From: Dactylonectria macrodidyma
Lineage: Eukaryota; Ascomycota; Sordariomycetes; Hypocreales; Nectriaceae
Assembly: GCA_020744425.1 (NCBI GenBank)
Contig: JAGMUV010000019.1
Span: 558,001-622,000, forward strand
DNA length: 64,000 nt
Direction of reading: 5' to 3'
Part shown: positions 1-9,971 of the stretch, piece after piece
How the letters are laid out: each line of letters starts with the position of its first letter
Position numbering within the stretch: the first letter of the stretch is position 1
Translations under genes and position numbers: made by a program
The notes under the pieces: model-generated
Told to the model about the DNA's origin: nothing
What the model saw: the letters and a program-made list of their open reading frames with translations, nothing else
Database searches by the model: none

Positions 1-223
1 AACGCAGGGTCTGGTTTGCTCGCCTGCCCCTAAATTGCATGCATTAAATTATCGCAACTCTCTCTTCATCACTCCACGCGCCCACTTGTCTGACTGTCGA
101 TTGCTTCGCGTCGCATCTTCCGCTTCTCGAACTGCTTTTCGGCCGCACAATGCGGACTGCCACTCCTTTTACGTCCCTCTGATTCGCTGTTGCGATCACC
201 GTTCATTCTCTTACCACACCACC
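1..223. other. 5' flank of the first gene
   Basis: This is pyrimidine-rich leader sequence upstream of the start at 224. An open frame runs through from position 35, but it has no recognisable protein content and I read it as untranslated leader. Confidence 0.4.
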
Positions 224-1144
224 ATGCGCCGCCACGGCCTGCGACTGTCTCTCCTCGCGCACATCTGCTGCCTCTTTTGTTTCTTCTTGTCTCACACCGC
301 CACGGCCAAATCCACCACGGCTTGGGTCACTCCTCATGCCAGCTACTCTTCGTCCATCGGCGTGCTCGGTTGTAAGGTCGACACCGTGAGTCACCAAATA
401 ATGGCGTTCTCGGCAGCAAAATGTGCGAATTTGTTCGCACATCTTGCAGCCAAGCACACCGCGTAGTGAATCGCCCTATTTTCTGACATTTGGAAGGATC
501 GCATCGCCTACTGGCCCATGGCCGTCGACTGCGACAACATCTGCGTCGCGCTGACGTACGAAGACCGAACCGTCCACCTGCTACGCATCGACCAGTCCGA
601 AGGCGCCTACGACGTCAGCTACGATGCCTGGAACTATCTCTACACCGGCTACGCCGCCACCGACAAACCTACGGCCGGCGGCGCAATCGAGATGACGTAC
701 GAAACAGTCGACGCCTCCAAGTGCGACGAGCTGGTCGACACCGACGGCCACAAGCTGCCCCTAAGCGCTTCCAACAGTATGAACTACCTCGCCAGCTGCC
801 TCGACCAGAATGACACCTACGTCGGCGAAAACTACGTTCTCTACAACATTGCCGACTCGCTCTGCACCCTGGGCTTCGACGAGGAGTGCGAACTTGACTA
901 TCCCGCCTACAACCAGGCCTCGTGTCCCCACACCCTTGGGCTGACTGCCGCTCTGAACAATACACCCGTTTATAACATCAATTATCCCACTGGCGAAAAG
1001 GTCTTGGCCTCGACGGGAGAAGTCGTCAGCGATACCGCCGACGATACCAGCAATGCCGACGAGGAGTCACGTGCTCCGGGCCATCCGTCTACCTTCAGCT
1101 TGATGCTGTTGACGTTGGTCTCATGCTACCTCTACGCGAGCTGA
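224..1144 (+). CDS. Secreted, probably GPI-anchored fungal protein of unknown function
   Basis: Two exons, 224-385 and 497-1144, give 269 residues. The intron (386-496) starts GTGAGT and has a CTGAC branch-point-like site just before its 3' AG. The start at 224 is chosen because it gives a typical signal peptide: a basic start (MRRHGLR) and a hydrophobic run to about residue 28. The mature part has regularly spaced cysteines and the stretch DRIAYWPMAVDCDNIC followed by YDVSYDAWNYL, which I recognise as a conserved secreted fungal family without an assigned activity. The C-terminus is a Ser/Asp-rich linker followed by a hydrophobic tail (FSLMLLTLVSCYLYAS), the arrangement of a GPI attachment signal. 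It probably acts at the cell wall or plasma membrane surface, which is inferred from these sorting signals only. Confidence 0.8.
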
Positions 1145-1707
1145 TGTCACGGACAAACACAAATAACGCATGTCCACGCGTTAATGTCTCATTTCCAACC
1201 AACGAACACTTTTGGAGTGGTCGTTTGTTCAGCCATGCTTATGTTGGGTCGGAGTTGAGAAGCTTTGGGGTTTTGGTTTTGGTGCAGTTGTGATACCCAT
1301 TTTTCCCTTCCTATGAACGACAAATTTAATTCTTTTCTCGACACTCCTTCGCTATGCTGCTCTCTCCGTCAGCATTCTCACTTTTGGAGAGCTGGAATCA
1401 CTCTTTATAACAGCTACGAACACTTGACGACATCATTACCACTTAATTCAATTGTATATATATATATATCGCAATATCCATAATGTTTGGTTGACACAAT
1501 TCTTCATCACTTTTAAAGCTGAAACCAGGTGACCAGACCCTGGTTTATTTAACTCCTTTCTATTCAAAAAGAAGCCCATTGTCTAAACTCCATGTCATCA
1601 TAACCCGGTTCCCATTCAAGCGCCACAAGTGAGTTGTCTATCCAGCACCACTCAGTTTCCAATCAGTCCCACAGCAGACTGCCGTCTCAATTTCCCCCGA
1701 TAAGACC
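1145..1707. other. Intergenic region between convergent genes, with a short TA repeat
   Basis: This region lies between the 3' ends of the secreted protein gene and the minus-strand Nudix gene. It holds a (TA)n run at about 1455-1469. I see no coding exon. Confidence 0.5.
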
Positions 1708-2220
1708 TCATCGAGCAACCGTCCCCTTGATTTGTGCAAAGCAAGCGATGAGACACTCCTTCATCCGTGGGGTCAAGCTACCATCGTAGATTTGGTCTGA
1801 CTTAACCCATCTCCATTCTGAGTCGTCCATCGCCTTTTTGATTCGGGGCTTGGTACCCTCCTTAATCGTGACGGCGAAGTGGAACTGCGTGCCCATATCG
1901 CCGTGGCGCGTTGTGATCCCGTTCTCTCTGGCTTCGACCTTAATGTTGTCAACTTCGCGACCCATCTCCTCCATAACGATGCGATGGATTGTCGCTCGCA
2001 TCTTTTCGTTGGGCAGCATCATGCTCTTGGGCAGATCCCACTCCGCACCGGGTTCTTTGCGCTTCGCAAGGTATATCTCGACATTGTCTCCTCTGTCCTT
2101 GTCCGGGTCTCCGCGGTAGATGGCCACGCCGATGCCGTATTTCAAGTTGATCCCGAGCTGCTCCTTCGTGGCCTCGAGACGCTTGTTGAGATCATCTGCG
2201 AAAACCCACGCTGACGTCAT
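1708..2220 (-). CDS. Divergent Nudix-fold protein
   Basis: Single exon, 170 residues. The sequence has the layout of a Nudix domain: an N-terminal strand region with GIGVAIYRGD, the substrate-side strand NVEIYLAKRKEPGAEWDLPKS, and then a helix that aligns with the Nudix box. Against the consensus G-x5-E-x7-R-E-U-x-E-E-x-G-U the box is degenerate. The first Gly is Ser, and the REUxEE part reads RIVMEE, so the first Glu is Ile while the metal-binding EE pair is kept. Pyrophosphohydrolase activity is therefore plausible but not assured. A tryptophan-rich segment (DDSEWRWVKSDQI) follows, as in many Nudix proteins. It converges on the gene at 224-1144. Substrate unknown. Confidence 0.7.
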   Translation of the reverse strand: MTSAWVFADDLNKRLEATKEQLGINLKYGIGVAIYRGDPDKDRGDNVEIYLAKRKEPGAEWDLPKSMMLPNEKMRATIHRIVMEEMGREVDNIKVEARENGITTRHGDMGTQFHFAVTIKEGTKPRIKKAMDDSEWRWVKSDQIYDGSLTPRMKECLIACFAQIKGTVAR

Positions 2221-3870
2221 GGCTATTGTCCGCGGTGCTGATCTTGATCTTTGACGTTTTGAGGGGTTTTGTGATATTGATTGACTCGATCAAATTGAGC
2301 ATTGTCTACTGAAGGGGCGCGCGTGAGCTGTCTTAAGACCAATAAGACCGAGCCTAGACACGAACCGAACGCACGCAATCACGACACCCAGATGCCAATG
2401 TTCACATAATTTCTGGTGTTTTATGTGGACTGAATAGGCGACGGCTTTTGCATTTCCTCGCGTGTATGTCGCGAGCCGGGATGTAGCTCGACGCATATCA
2501 GAGACAACTTCGTGGCTCGTCACACAAGGCAAGCCCGGATGTTCGGCTTATCCGGCCCTAGATAGGAAGGCCAGAATTTGAATACAGATTCACCGTAGAA
2601 GTCTGTGAATGGTGACTCTGCGAGATTCTTCAACATACTAACACGAAGGTTGTAGGCTCAACAGCGTGAAGCGAGGGAAGGTCAACGTCTAATATCACGG
2701 AGGAAATTTAGATGCAAACACTAATGATCATAGTCATGAAGGATGTCCTAGATCAGATCTCTGTTTCAGACATGAGCTGATGTACTCTTGTCATGCTCCC
2801 CTTGCATGGCGGGATAGTGCTCAATTTAGTCCGTCATCTGTCATCGCCCCAGTTCTCCTTACTAGCTTCTCTATCCAATGCAAGTACAGCGCTTCAGTAT
2901 TTGCTGTACCCTCCAGCAAAGGCGAATTGCTGCTGGTACAAAGTCTAAAAAACACAGTTGCAAGTACAGCACGCTCCTCTATCAGTCCATTGTTTCCCCG
3001 ATCCTAAATGTCTCCCCTATTTCCTATTTTCTCACAGATCAAAGCATTTGTATCCAAGAAAAAATTGCCTTGTCTGTTAGAATTATGATGATACATATTC
3101 ATTTTAATAGCAATCACGCTTTTCAGCCGGAATACCCCTGACGGGAGATCAACAGCTTAGGTTACGCTTTTTAGTGTCAGAATCGTTTCTTGTTTGAAGT
3201 CACATCATCTGACATGTAACCTGTTGAGACACGGGCTTTTCTCAGCAACTTGGAGGGATAAGATACTGGGACAAAGCAGATTTGCTTGACGGTCTGCTCC
3301 CTTTGGGCGGATCACATTGGCCCAAGACATCCAACCCAAGTTCAAGCTCTCCGCCATGTCTCCCACAAAGGTGTAAACCCGAGAGAATATTTTTCGGTCA
3401 TCAATGAGCTCACAACAATGATGAATGGCCAAATTGGTTTGCAAAAAGCTTTGGACACTGTTGACTACGGACACACAGTCCTAGTCGAGCAGCGAAGCCA
3501 CTGATGTGGATCAAGCATAAGAAAAACGAGTACAGATACGGAGTCATTTTAATCAAAACCAGCTGTCTCACGTGGTGAGTATGCTATCTTAAGAGTGAGC
3601 TCAAAGTGTAGGGAAGACCTCGAGGGCTCGAACCCGACGGCCACATCACTCAACAGGATATGTTCAAGCCAAGCCTAATGTTGGGTCAAGATCGGCAAGC
3701 ACGATAGGCGACGCCCACTGTATGATTCTTCACGGGGATAGAGAATTATACCAGGAAGATTAATCTCAATTTTGGGTAGTACAATCTTGACGGCATTTAC
3801 TCCATTAAAACCCCTGTCGAGCCTTTTCAATTTTTTTGGTTTCGATCTGCGGACATCACGGTCTCATGCA
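2221..3870. other. Intergenic, no gene recognised
   Basis: The region is moderately AT-rich. Short open frames exist (for example a minus-strand frame of 89 codons at 3205-3474), but none has recognisable domains, a splice pattern or a credible start context. On the minus strand at about 3622-3648 there is a box-B-like GGTTCGAGCC, but no tRNA can be folded around it. Confidence 0.4.
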
Positions 3871-4155
3871 TTATTTCATATTCAAAGCTTCCTTGACCTT
3901 GTCCATTGTTGACTCCTTCTTTTGATCGCTTGGCGGAGCCTGTTCGAGGTCGGCCTTGCCCGCTGGTGGTTCAAGGTCCTCGTTGGTGAGGGCATGGCTT
4001 CCATGAAGCTTGGTACCAATACATGATTAGCACGAGGCTTTTTTACCTGTTTTGGATATTTACGGTCTGCAAACCTTTTGCTCCTCGACTTCGGCGTTGT
4101 GGATAAGATCGTGACCCTCGATGGCGGCCTCGTCAGTAATTCCGCCGGACGACAT
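3871..4155 (-). CDS. Small hydrophilic conserved fungal protein (72 residues)
   Basis: Two short exons, 4075-4155 and 3871-4008, are joined by a 66-bp intron (4009-4074; donor GTTTGC, branch-like GCTAATC, acceptor AAG). The product has 72 residues and no hydrophobic segment. It begins MSSGGITDEAAIEGHDLIHN, contains EVEEQKLHGSHALTNEDL across the splice junction, and ends with MDKVKEALNMK. The continuity of this charged sequence across the junction supports the model. From memory, fungal genomes encode similar short proteins with an HNAEVEEQKLHGSH core and a DKVKEAL end. No function is known to me, though the composition is that of small stress-associated disordered proteins. The neighbours give no functional clue. 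Confidence 0.65.
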
Positions 4156-5805
4156 GATTATTTTCTGCGTAGGTATGCTTGGACTTGAGGTGAAGCGTGC
4201 GTTGAAGTATTCTTTGGCTGATGAGAAAGAGGAAAATAAAGGAACAAGTGTGTACTGAGGTGCGGGGATGTGCTTCAAATACTAATTTATTGGACGGTAT
4301 GCGTCATCCCACCGTCTCGTGATAAGTGATGCTGGCCACACGTCATCGTGAGTGATCGCCCGAATTCAATTGGAAATGCTCGACCACCATCACCATTCCC
4401 CTCACTTCACAGTGCAAAGTGGCGTCACATGTACAATCATTCGTGGGAAATGTCAATATCATGCGCGGAACACAGTTCTTTATGTACTGTAACCTGCTGG
4501 AGCTATACCAAAGTCAAAGTCTGGCGTGTTCAATACGACACGATTGTGGACTTGAGCTGTGCCGAAGCTTCCCATAACATTGTCAGATGCCACCCTCCAT
4601 AAGTGCAACCTAATCACAGGGCTTGCTGCAACTAGCCCCCGCAACTCATATGGAAACTAATTTCTGTCGGAGGATTGTGTGCAGATCACATGAATAGACA
4701 GTTGGAGGCATACGTGAATGGCTACAAGTCGCCTCTCCCCCGAATGCACCCCGACAATTGAGTTCATCAAGACTATAGGTTTAAGTTCATCCGCATATCA
4801 AAAACTAGAGTCCATCGTTCGGGCATATGCAGTTGAAAACATGCATGCTACCAGATATCGGCCTTGGAAAATGCCATACCCCGATTCGGAGCAGTCGGCA
4901 CCCCGTACCTCGAGTCCAGTGTAAACGCAGCCATTCCCCTTTGTTTAAGCATGATCTAATTGTAGCGGTGACGGCGCCTTCGAATCTCATATCTCGAATG
5001 GCTGCTTCAGATAGACACAATAAATCCTCTTCTTGCTCCATGTATCTTAGAGCCATCCTATCGTTGAACATCGACATGTGGAACAAGGTTGCAAGGGTCC
5101 CATCTCAGCTTTCGGACTGGACCTGGTCATCAAATATGCAGTGCAAGTCGTTGCAACAAGGCAGCTTGCCGACTGGCCTGGCCGTTATGGCATGAAAGCG
5201 CTATTGATTTTTAGCATGTAGCTAAAGTCATCTTCATGCTTGGCGGAGGCTCAAGATCCACTCCAAAGCGCTAGGTCGTTTTGCCAGGATGAGATTCGAC
5301 AAGTGAGCTAGTGATGATGGCGCAAGTTGGAGGTTGTCATGGCCAGTTTCCTCTATCTCATTAGACTTGTCTTGAAAAGTTGACCCGGCCTTGCAGATCA
5401 GGTTCCAATAGCACAAAAGAACGACAATTCGTGCTCAATCAGTAGAGTCTAATTTACCATTTAAGCATTTGAGTCTGTTAATCCCCGTTGGCTTCATCTC
5501 TCAGGGCCACAACCAAAGCCCCACAACAGGAGCCACTCCAGCTTCAAATCCGAATCGATAGTTGCGAATAGTCCAAACGCCTTTTCTACGCCCGATGCCA
5601 CAATGGGAAATTGCCCGCAAGGTCAGGCCAAAGAGGCGAGCTGAAAGTAAGGGACCAACATGCGATGGGTTATAAAGCCAGCCGCGTCCCAGATCTCTTA
5701 TGACTTATCGTTTGGAGGTTTCTTTGGCTTTTTTTTTCATATTCGATTGCCAGTCACTCCTTTACAGACAGGGCCGGCTGCTTCGTCACTCGTTTATCCA
5801 TTACA
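4156..5805. other. Intergenic region with promoter of the downstream secreted protein
   Basis: No coding exon is recognised in about 1.6 kb. A TATA-like element (TATAAAG) lies at 5671-5677, about 135 bp upstream of the next start codon, followed by a T-run near 5731. Several short frames overlap on both strands without domain content. Confidence 0.45.
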
Positions 5806-6645
5806 ATGCGTTCTCTCTTGACACTCGGGGCTTTGGCTCTGATAGGCTTCCTTGATATCTCTTCAGCGACCCCTTGCCGTCCCAACAGTAGCTTATCGGT
5901 CACGCCCTCCGCCACACCCGTCGTCACGCCTGAAGTTACTCCCGAGGTCACTCCCGAAGTCACCCCCGAAGTCACGCCTGAGGTCACACCTGAAGTCACT
6001 CCCATTCCTACTCCTACTCCAGAAGACCCTCCTGAAGAGCCCAACCCTCCCGAGCCGCGTCAAACCATCACCAATCTGCTCTACAACGGAGACTTCCTAA
6101 ACCCCAACAACCCCCCTCTCACCAATATTATCCCGTTCACGTCTAAGAATAGCGTCAACCCCATTGGCTCCAGTGGATATACTGGAGATGGCAGTCAAGA
6201 CACAATCAGCGTTTCGTTGCATGTCGATTCCCGTATCCCAACTCGGAAGCGACAGACGCCACCCGTTCAAGATGCCAGCATCGGTCAACTGGTCTCGTTG
6301 TCCCACAATGGCGGCCACCTCACCTTCCGCGGCTATTACAAGGTCACTGAAAGCACCGGAGGAAATACTTGCTCACTAAATGTATATTTCGATCAGGATC
6401 GCGTGGCGACTTCCGTTTTCCCGGAGACGAGCCTGTCCACCAGCGCCGACGACGCGTGGCTTCCGATCACAGCAGAAGTGACGACCTCAGTGCCTTCAGT
6501 GACTATTTCGGTGGAGTTGTTTTGCACAAATGGCAGGGCTGGTGTTTTGGTTGACTCGCTCGTTGCTACCGATGAGGTTAGTTTGGCTGAGTTGGATAAT
6601 GTGGATATTCAGAATCAGTACAGCAGTGGTGTATTTTTCGAGTAG
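5806..6645 (+). CDS. Secreted protein with Thr-Pro-Glu-Val repeat and a carbohydrate-binding-like domain
   Basis: Single exon, 279 residues. Residues 1-21 form a signal peptide (MRSLLTLGALALIGFLDISSA). Residues 33-75 are a low-complexity linker with six VTPE units and a Pro/Thr/Glu-rich tail, probably O-glycosylated. The remaining 200 residues begin with a segment of the type NLLYNGDF and contain alternating polar/aromatic strands (LVSLSHNGGHLTFRGYYKV), which resembles the jelly-roll fold of CBM4_9-like domains seen in many fungal secreted proteins. No catalytic motif is visible. The repeat unit is 12 bp (Val-Thr-Pro-Glu), so its copy number may vary between strains. Likely extracellular or wall-associated; the binding target is unknown. 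Confidence 0.75.
   Translation: MRSLLTLGALALIGFLDISSATPCRPNSSLSVTPSATPVVTPEVTPEVTPEVTPEVTPEVTPEVTPIPTPTPEDPPEEPNPPEPRQTITNLLYNGDFLNPNNPPLTNIIPFTSKNSVNPIGSSGYTGDGSQDTISVSLHVDSRIPTRKRQTPPVQDASIGQLVSLSHNGGHLTFRGYYKVTESTGGNTCSLNVYFDQDRVATSVFPETSLSTSADDAWLPITAEVTTSVPSVTISVELFCTNGRAGVLVDSLVATDEVSLAELDNVDIQNQYSSGVFFE
5929..6003 (+). repeat. 12-bp coding tandem repeat (Val-Thr-Pro-Glu units)
   Basis: About six copies of a 12-bp unit encode VTPE within the secreted protein gene. The copies differ mostly at third codon positions, so purifying selection on the protein repeat, or divergence after expansion, is visible. Confidence 0.8.
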
Positions 6646-7629
6646 CTGGTGTCCTGAGCATAAAGGAGCACCGCCATCCCCAAGCGGTCATGGAATAGTA
6701 TCTCTAGTGAAAAACGATTAGACTGCAGATGGAATCTCAGTTATTTGAGTGGTGTTTATGTGACCAAATATGTCCCAGTGTTTTCATCACAGCGCCGTTT
6801 ACAAAGAATGTCATGAGGAACGCCGCAGGCGTTGGATGATTTTGGCGTCGTCAGCACCCAAGGTAATCCTAAGACCACTGCTTCTGCCAATGTCAGAACA
6901 GCGGGCTAAGGCCGGTGCTTTGAGATCAAGGCCCACAAACTTCAACGGATCGACAGAATGTTTAATGACGTAGGTCTTGGAAGGTGGATACCACTAAGAA
7001 AGGCGAGAAAAGAGAGTGCTGTTTCTAGATTCTGTATGAGATTTCAACGATCCAGAAGAACTAGACCCCAATTAAGGCAATGGATGTATGATTTTTGATC
7101 AATTTAATTCTTTCCATCTCGTTACAGCAATTCCTTCCATTGTCGCATATCACCCATTATCCAATTAGTCATCTCCATTTTTCCTCGTCTAGCAAAGCCA
7201 ATTGATTCTTCCCTTTGTACATTCCAAGACTTTGCCAAGCGGGAGGCTGTGCTGCGTGCCGTGTCGACCGTGCCGAATAGCCGCCCATTCGGTCCACCGT
7301 CCAACATTAGGGCTGATAGAACGTCGCTGTTGCTGTGCTTGGCGAGTGGAGATGGGTGCTGACGCGTTTGAAGGGAACGGAAAACATATTCTGCGCTGGA
7401 TTTTCGACGTGTTTTCTTCTCGGAGACATCATGTGTCCAGTGAGGTCCTAGAGCACTAAAACACCACATCAACATCATCACACCATCACCACTACTACCA
7501 TCCTATCGCCCGTCTTCAGGCTATCCCCCCTTTTCGCTAAACAAGGGACCGCTGTCTGCGGCTCTAGCATCGGGCCGGACGACCCGCAAGGAATCGCCTC
7601 GTCAGCACTAGCCCTATCGGAACGTCGGA
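6646..7629. other. Intergenic and leader region of the anoctamin gene
   Basis: No coding exon is recognised. The last 150 bp are C/A/T-rich (CACCATCACCACTACTACC type), as expected for a fungal 5' untranslated leader. Confidence 0.45.
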
Positions 7630-9971
7630 ATGGCGACCCCATACGCAAAGTTGCCGCGCGATTCGACCACGTACAACGACAAGTATGTCGTCTTGTACGA
7701 TTTTCAAGACGGAGGTGCGTATTCTCTCGTAGCTCTCATGTTGTTCAATGGCCCTGACGAGCACTCCGCAGGCCGTAACGAAGCCATTGAAGAGTTCAAA
7801 ACTCTTCTGCAGGATCTGGAGGAAACAGGTCTTGACACCGAAGTCAGGCCTGGGTACGACCAATCGCTCCTGATCTTTGTAAAGGCACCCCAAGAGCTCC
7901 TTGGACGTACGGTTCACAAATCCAGGTGCATTTCCAATCCCAATTGAGCCCTTGACGTGTACACTGACCAAGGGCAGAATCAAGGACTGGCTGTATGGTA
8001 TCATCCCCAATCACCCTGGCGGAGACAAAAACACCGTCTCCAAGGGCGCCTATGAAGCCGAGGATATCCTTTCCGTCTACCACCTCGTTAATTGGCCCAA
8101 GGAGCTCGGTGGCGCTGGTATCACGCCGGGGCTGGGCAAGTGGGAGCGTGTCAAGTCGATATTTCCACTACACAACACCGAGGTCAACCAGTCGCTGCTG
8201 CGGCACCTGAGCAAGAGAATTTTTCTAGCCCCCGAGGATCTTGACTCTATCCGGGACTTGCTCGGATCCAAGGTGATAATCCACGTTGTCTTTGCCTTTT
8301 CTTCCTATGTTAACTCTCGCTGTCATAGGTGGCATTCTATTTCGCCTTTATCCAGACATACCTCCTCTTCTTATCCATTCCCGCCTTTACAGGTGTCATT
8401 GCCTGGCTCTGGCTTCCACGATACTCCTTGGCGTATGGAATTCTCACCAGCGTCTGGTGTGCCGTCTTCCTGGAGTATTGGACGATCACCGAGGTCGATC
8501 TCAGCCTTCGTTGGGGCGTCAAGAACATTGGCCATGTCAAGGTCACACGGCCGCAGTTCAAGTACGACAGTGTTTTTGTCGATGAAAGCGGTCGAAAACA
8601 CTACCACTTTCCGAAATGGAAGCAGATCAGCCGCCAGCTCCTGCAGATCCCGTTCCTATTCGTAGCGGTGCTTGCGCTAGCGGTGACCATCATCTCCGTC
8701 TTCGCGATTGAGATTCTCATTTCAGAAACATATGCCGGCCCCTACAAGTATTACCTAGTAAGTCCACACTAACGCTCAGTTCCCTCGTAAAGCTTGTGCT
8801 AATCGAGTCAAAGGAATATCTGCCAACGATTATGCTGGCCGTTTCGCTTCCCTACGTGACAACATTTCTCGAAAATGCTGCCGAGTGGCTGACAGACCTG
8901 GAGAATCATCGGACTGTCGATCACCACGAGATGTCACTCACGCAGAAAATCTTCGTCTTGAACATGTGCACCAACTACCTCCCCATCTTTCTCACCGCCT
9001 TCATCTACATCCCGTTCGGCGACGACGTTGTGCCTAGGCTGGAAAAGATCCTTACTAAGCTGTTGGCTACTTTTGGGCAAAAATTCACGCATGTGCCGTT
9101 TCGAGTCGATTCAGACAGGCTGAAGAACGAAGTCATTGCTCTTACTGTCACCGGCCAGTTGTCGAGTTTCTTCGAGGAAAACATCATGCCGCTGCTAAAA
9201 CACAAGCTTTCCGGATGGTACCGCGTCTACCGGGAGTCGCGGTCGCAGGAAGCCACTCTTCTTTCCATCGTTCCTGACGAACCCAACGAAGCTGAGTTCC
9301 TTGCCAGAACTCGCAACGAGGCATCGCTGCCTTTATACAATGTGCAAGACGACATCTCTGAGATTGTACTCCAGTTTGGTTACCTTGCGCTGTTTTCTCC
9401 TGTGTGGCCTATTATTCCTATTGGCTTTCTCATCAACAACTGGATCGAACTTCGGTCAGACTTTGCCAAGATCTCCATCGAGCATCAGCGACCCGCCCCA
9501 GTCCGGGCTGATGGCATTGGACCTTGGACCTATTCCCTCGATGCTTTGACCTGGCTCGGCAGCATCTCTACGGCCGCTATCGTACATCTATTCAGCACGG
9601 ATAGGTATGGAGACGGAAGCTGGGCCATGTTACCAGTGACAATCTTCATCAGCGAGCACGTCCTCCTTCTCTTCCGCGTGTTAGTCCGCTCCATCCTTCA
9701 CCAAGCCGGTTCCGATAGAATCCGAGAAGACCGAAACCTACGATACGCCAACCGCGTGCGTCATCTAGAGGAGATGGAGGCGAACAAACGCGCCGGGCTA
9801 GGTCTGACCGTCGCCGAGAGGGAGCGGAGAAAGTCAGTGCTCGTAACCGGCAAGGACGTTTTTTGGACCAAGCAAGTTGAAGACGGCGCGTCCGAGGCCT
9901 TTGGCGTTGATTTAATCAGCCAAATGAAACGAGGAGAAGAACCCAAGGGCCGGGAGCCTAAGATAGATTAG
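7630..9971 (+). CDS. IST2: Anoctamin/Ist2-like membrane protein
   Basis: Five exons, 7630-7714, 7772-7925, 7978-8272, 8329-8757 and 8814-9971, give 706 residues. The first intron (57 bp, GTGCGT...CTGAC...CAG) is a multiple of three and has no stop, so it looks like coding sequence. Removing it restores the N-terminal segment of the family. The N-terminal cytosolic domain (FKTLLQDLEETGLDTEVRPG, then RIKDWLYGI, EGGAGITP-like GGAGITPGLGKWERVKSIFPLH) is followed by about eight hydrophobic helices of the anoctamin (DUF590) domain and a charged C-terminal tail with coiled-coil character. Family members act as lipid scramblases or ion channels, and the yeast protein Ist2 tethers cortical ER to the plasma membrane. 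ER or plasma-membrane contact-site location is inferred from that homology. Confidence 0.88.

Noticed and set aside
3620..3650. Box-B-like GGTTCGAGCC on the minus strand suggesting a tRNA
   Set aside because: The T-stem has a mismatch and no D-arm, anticodon arm or 5' acceptor strand can be found at proper distances.
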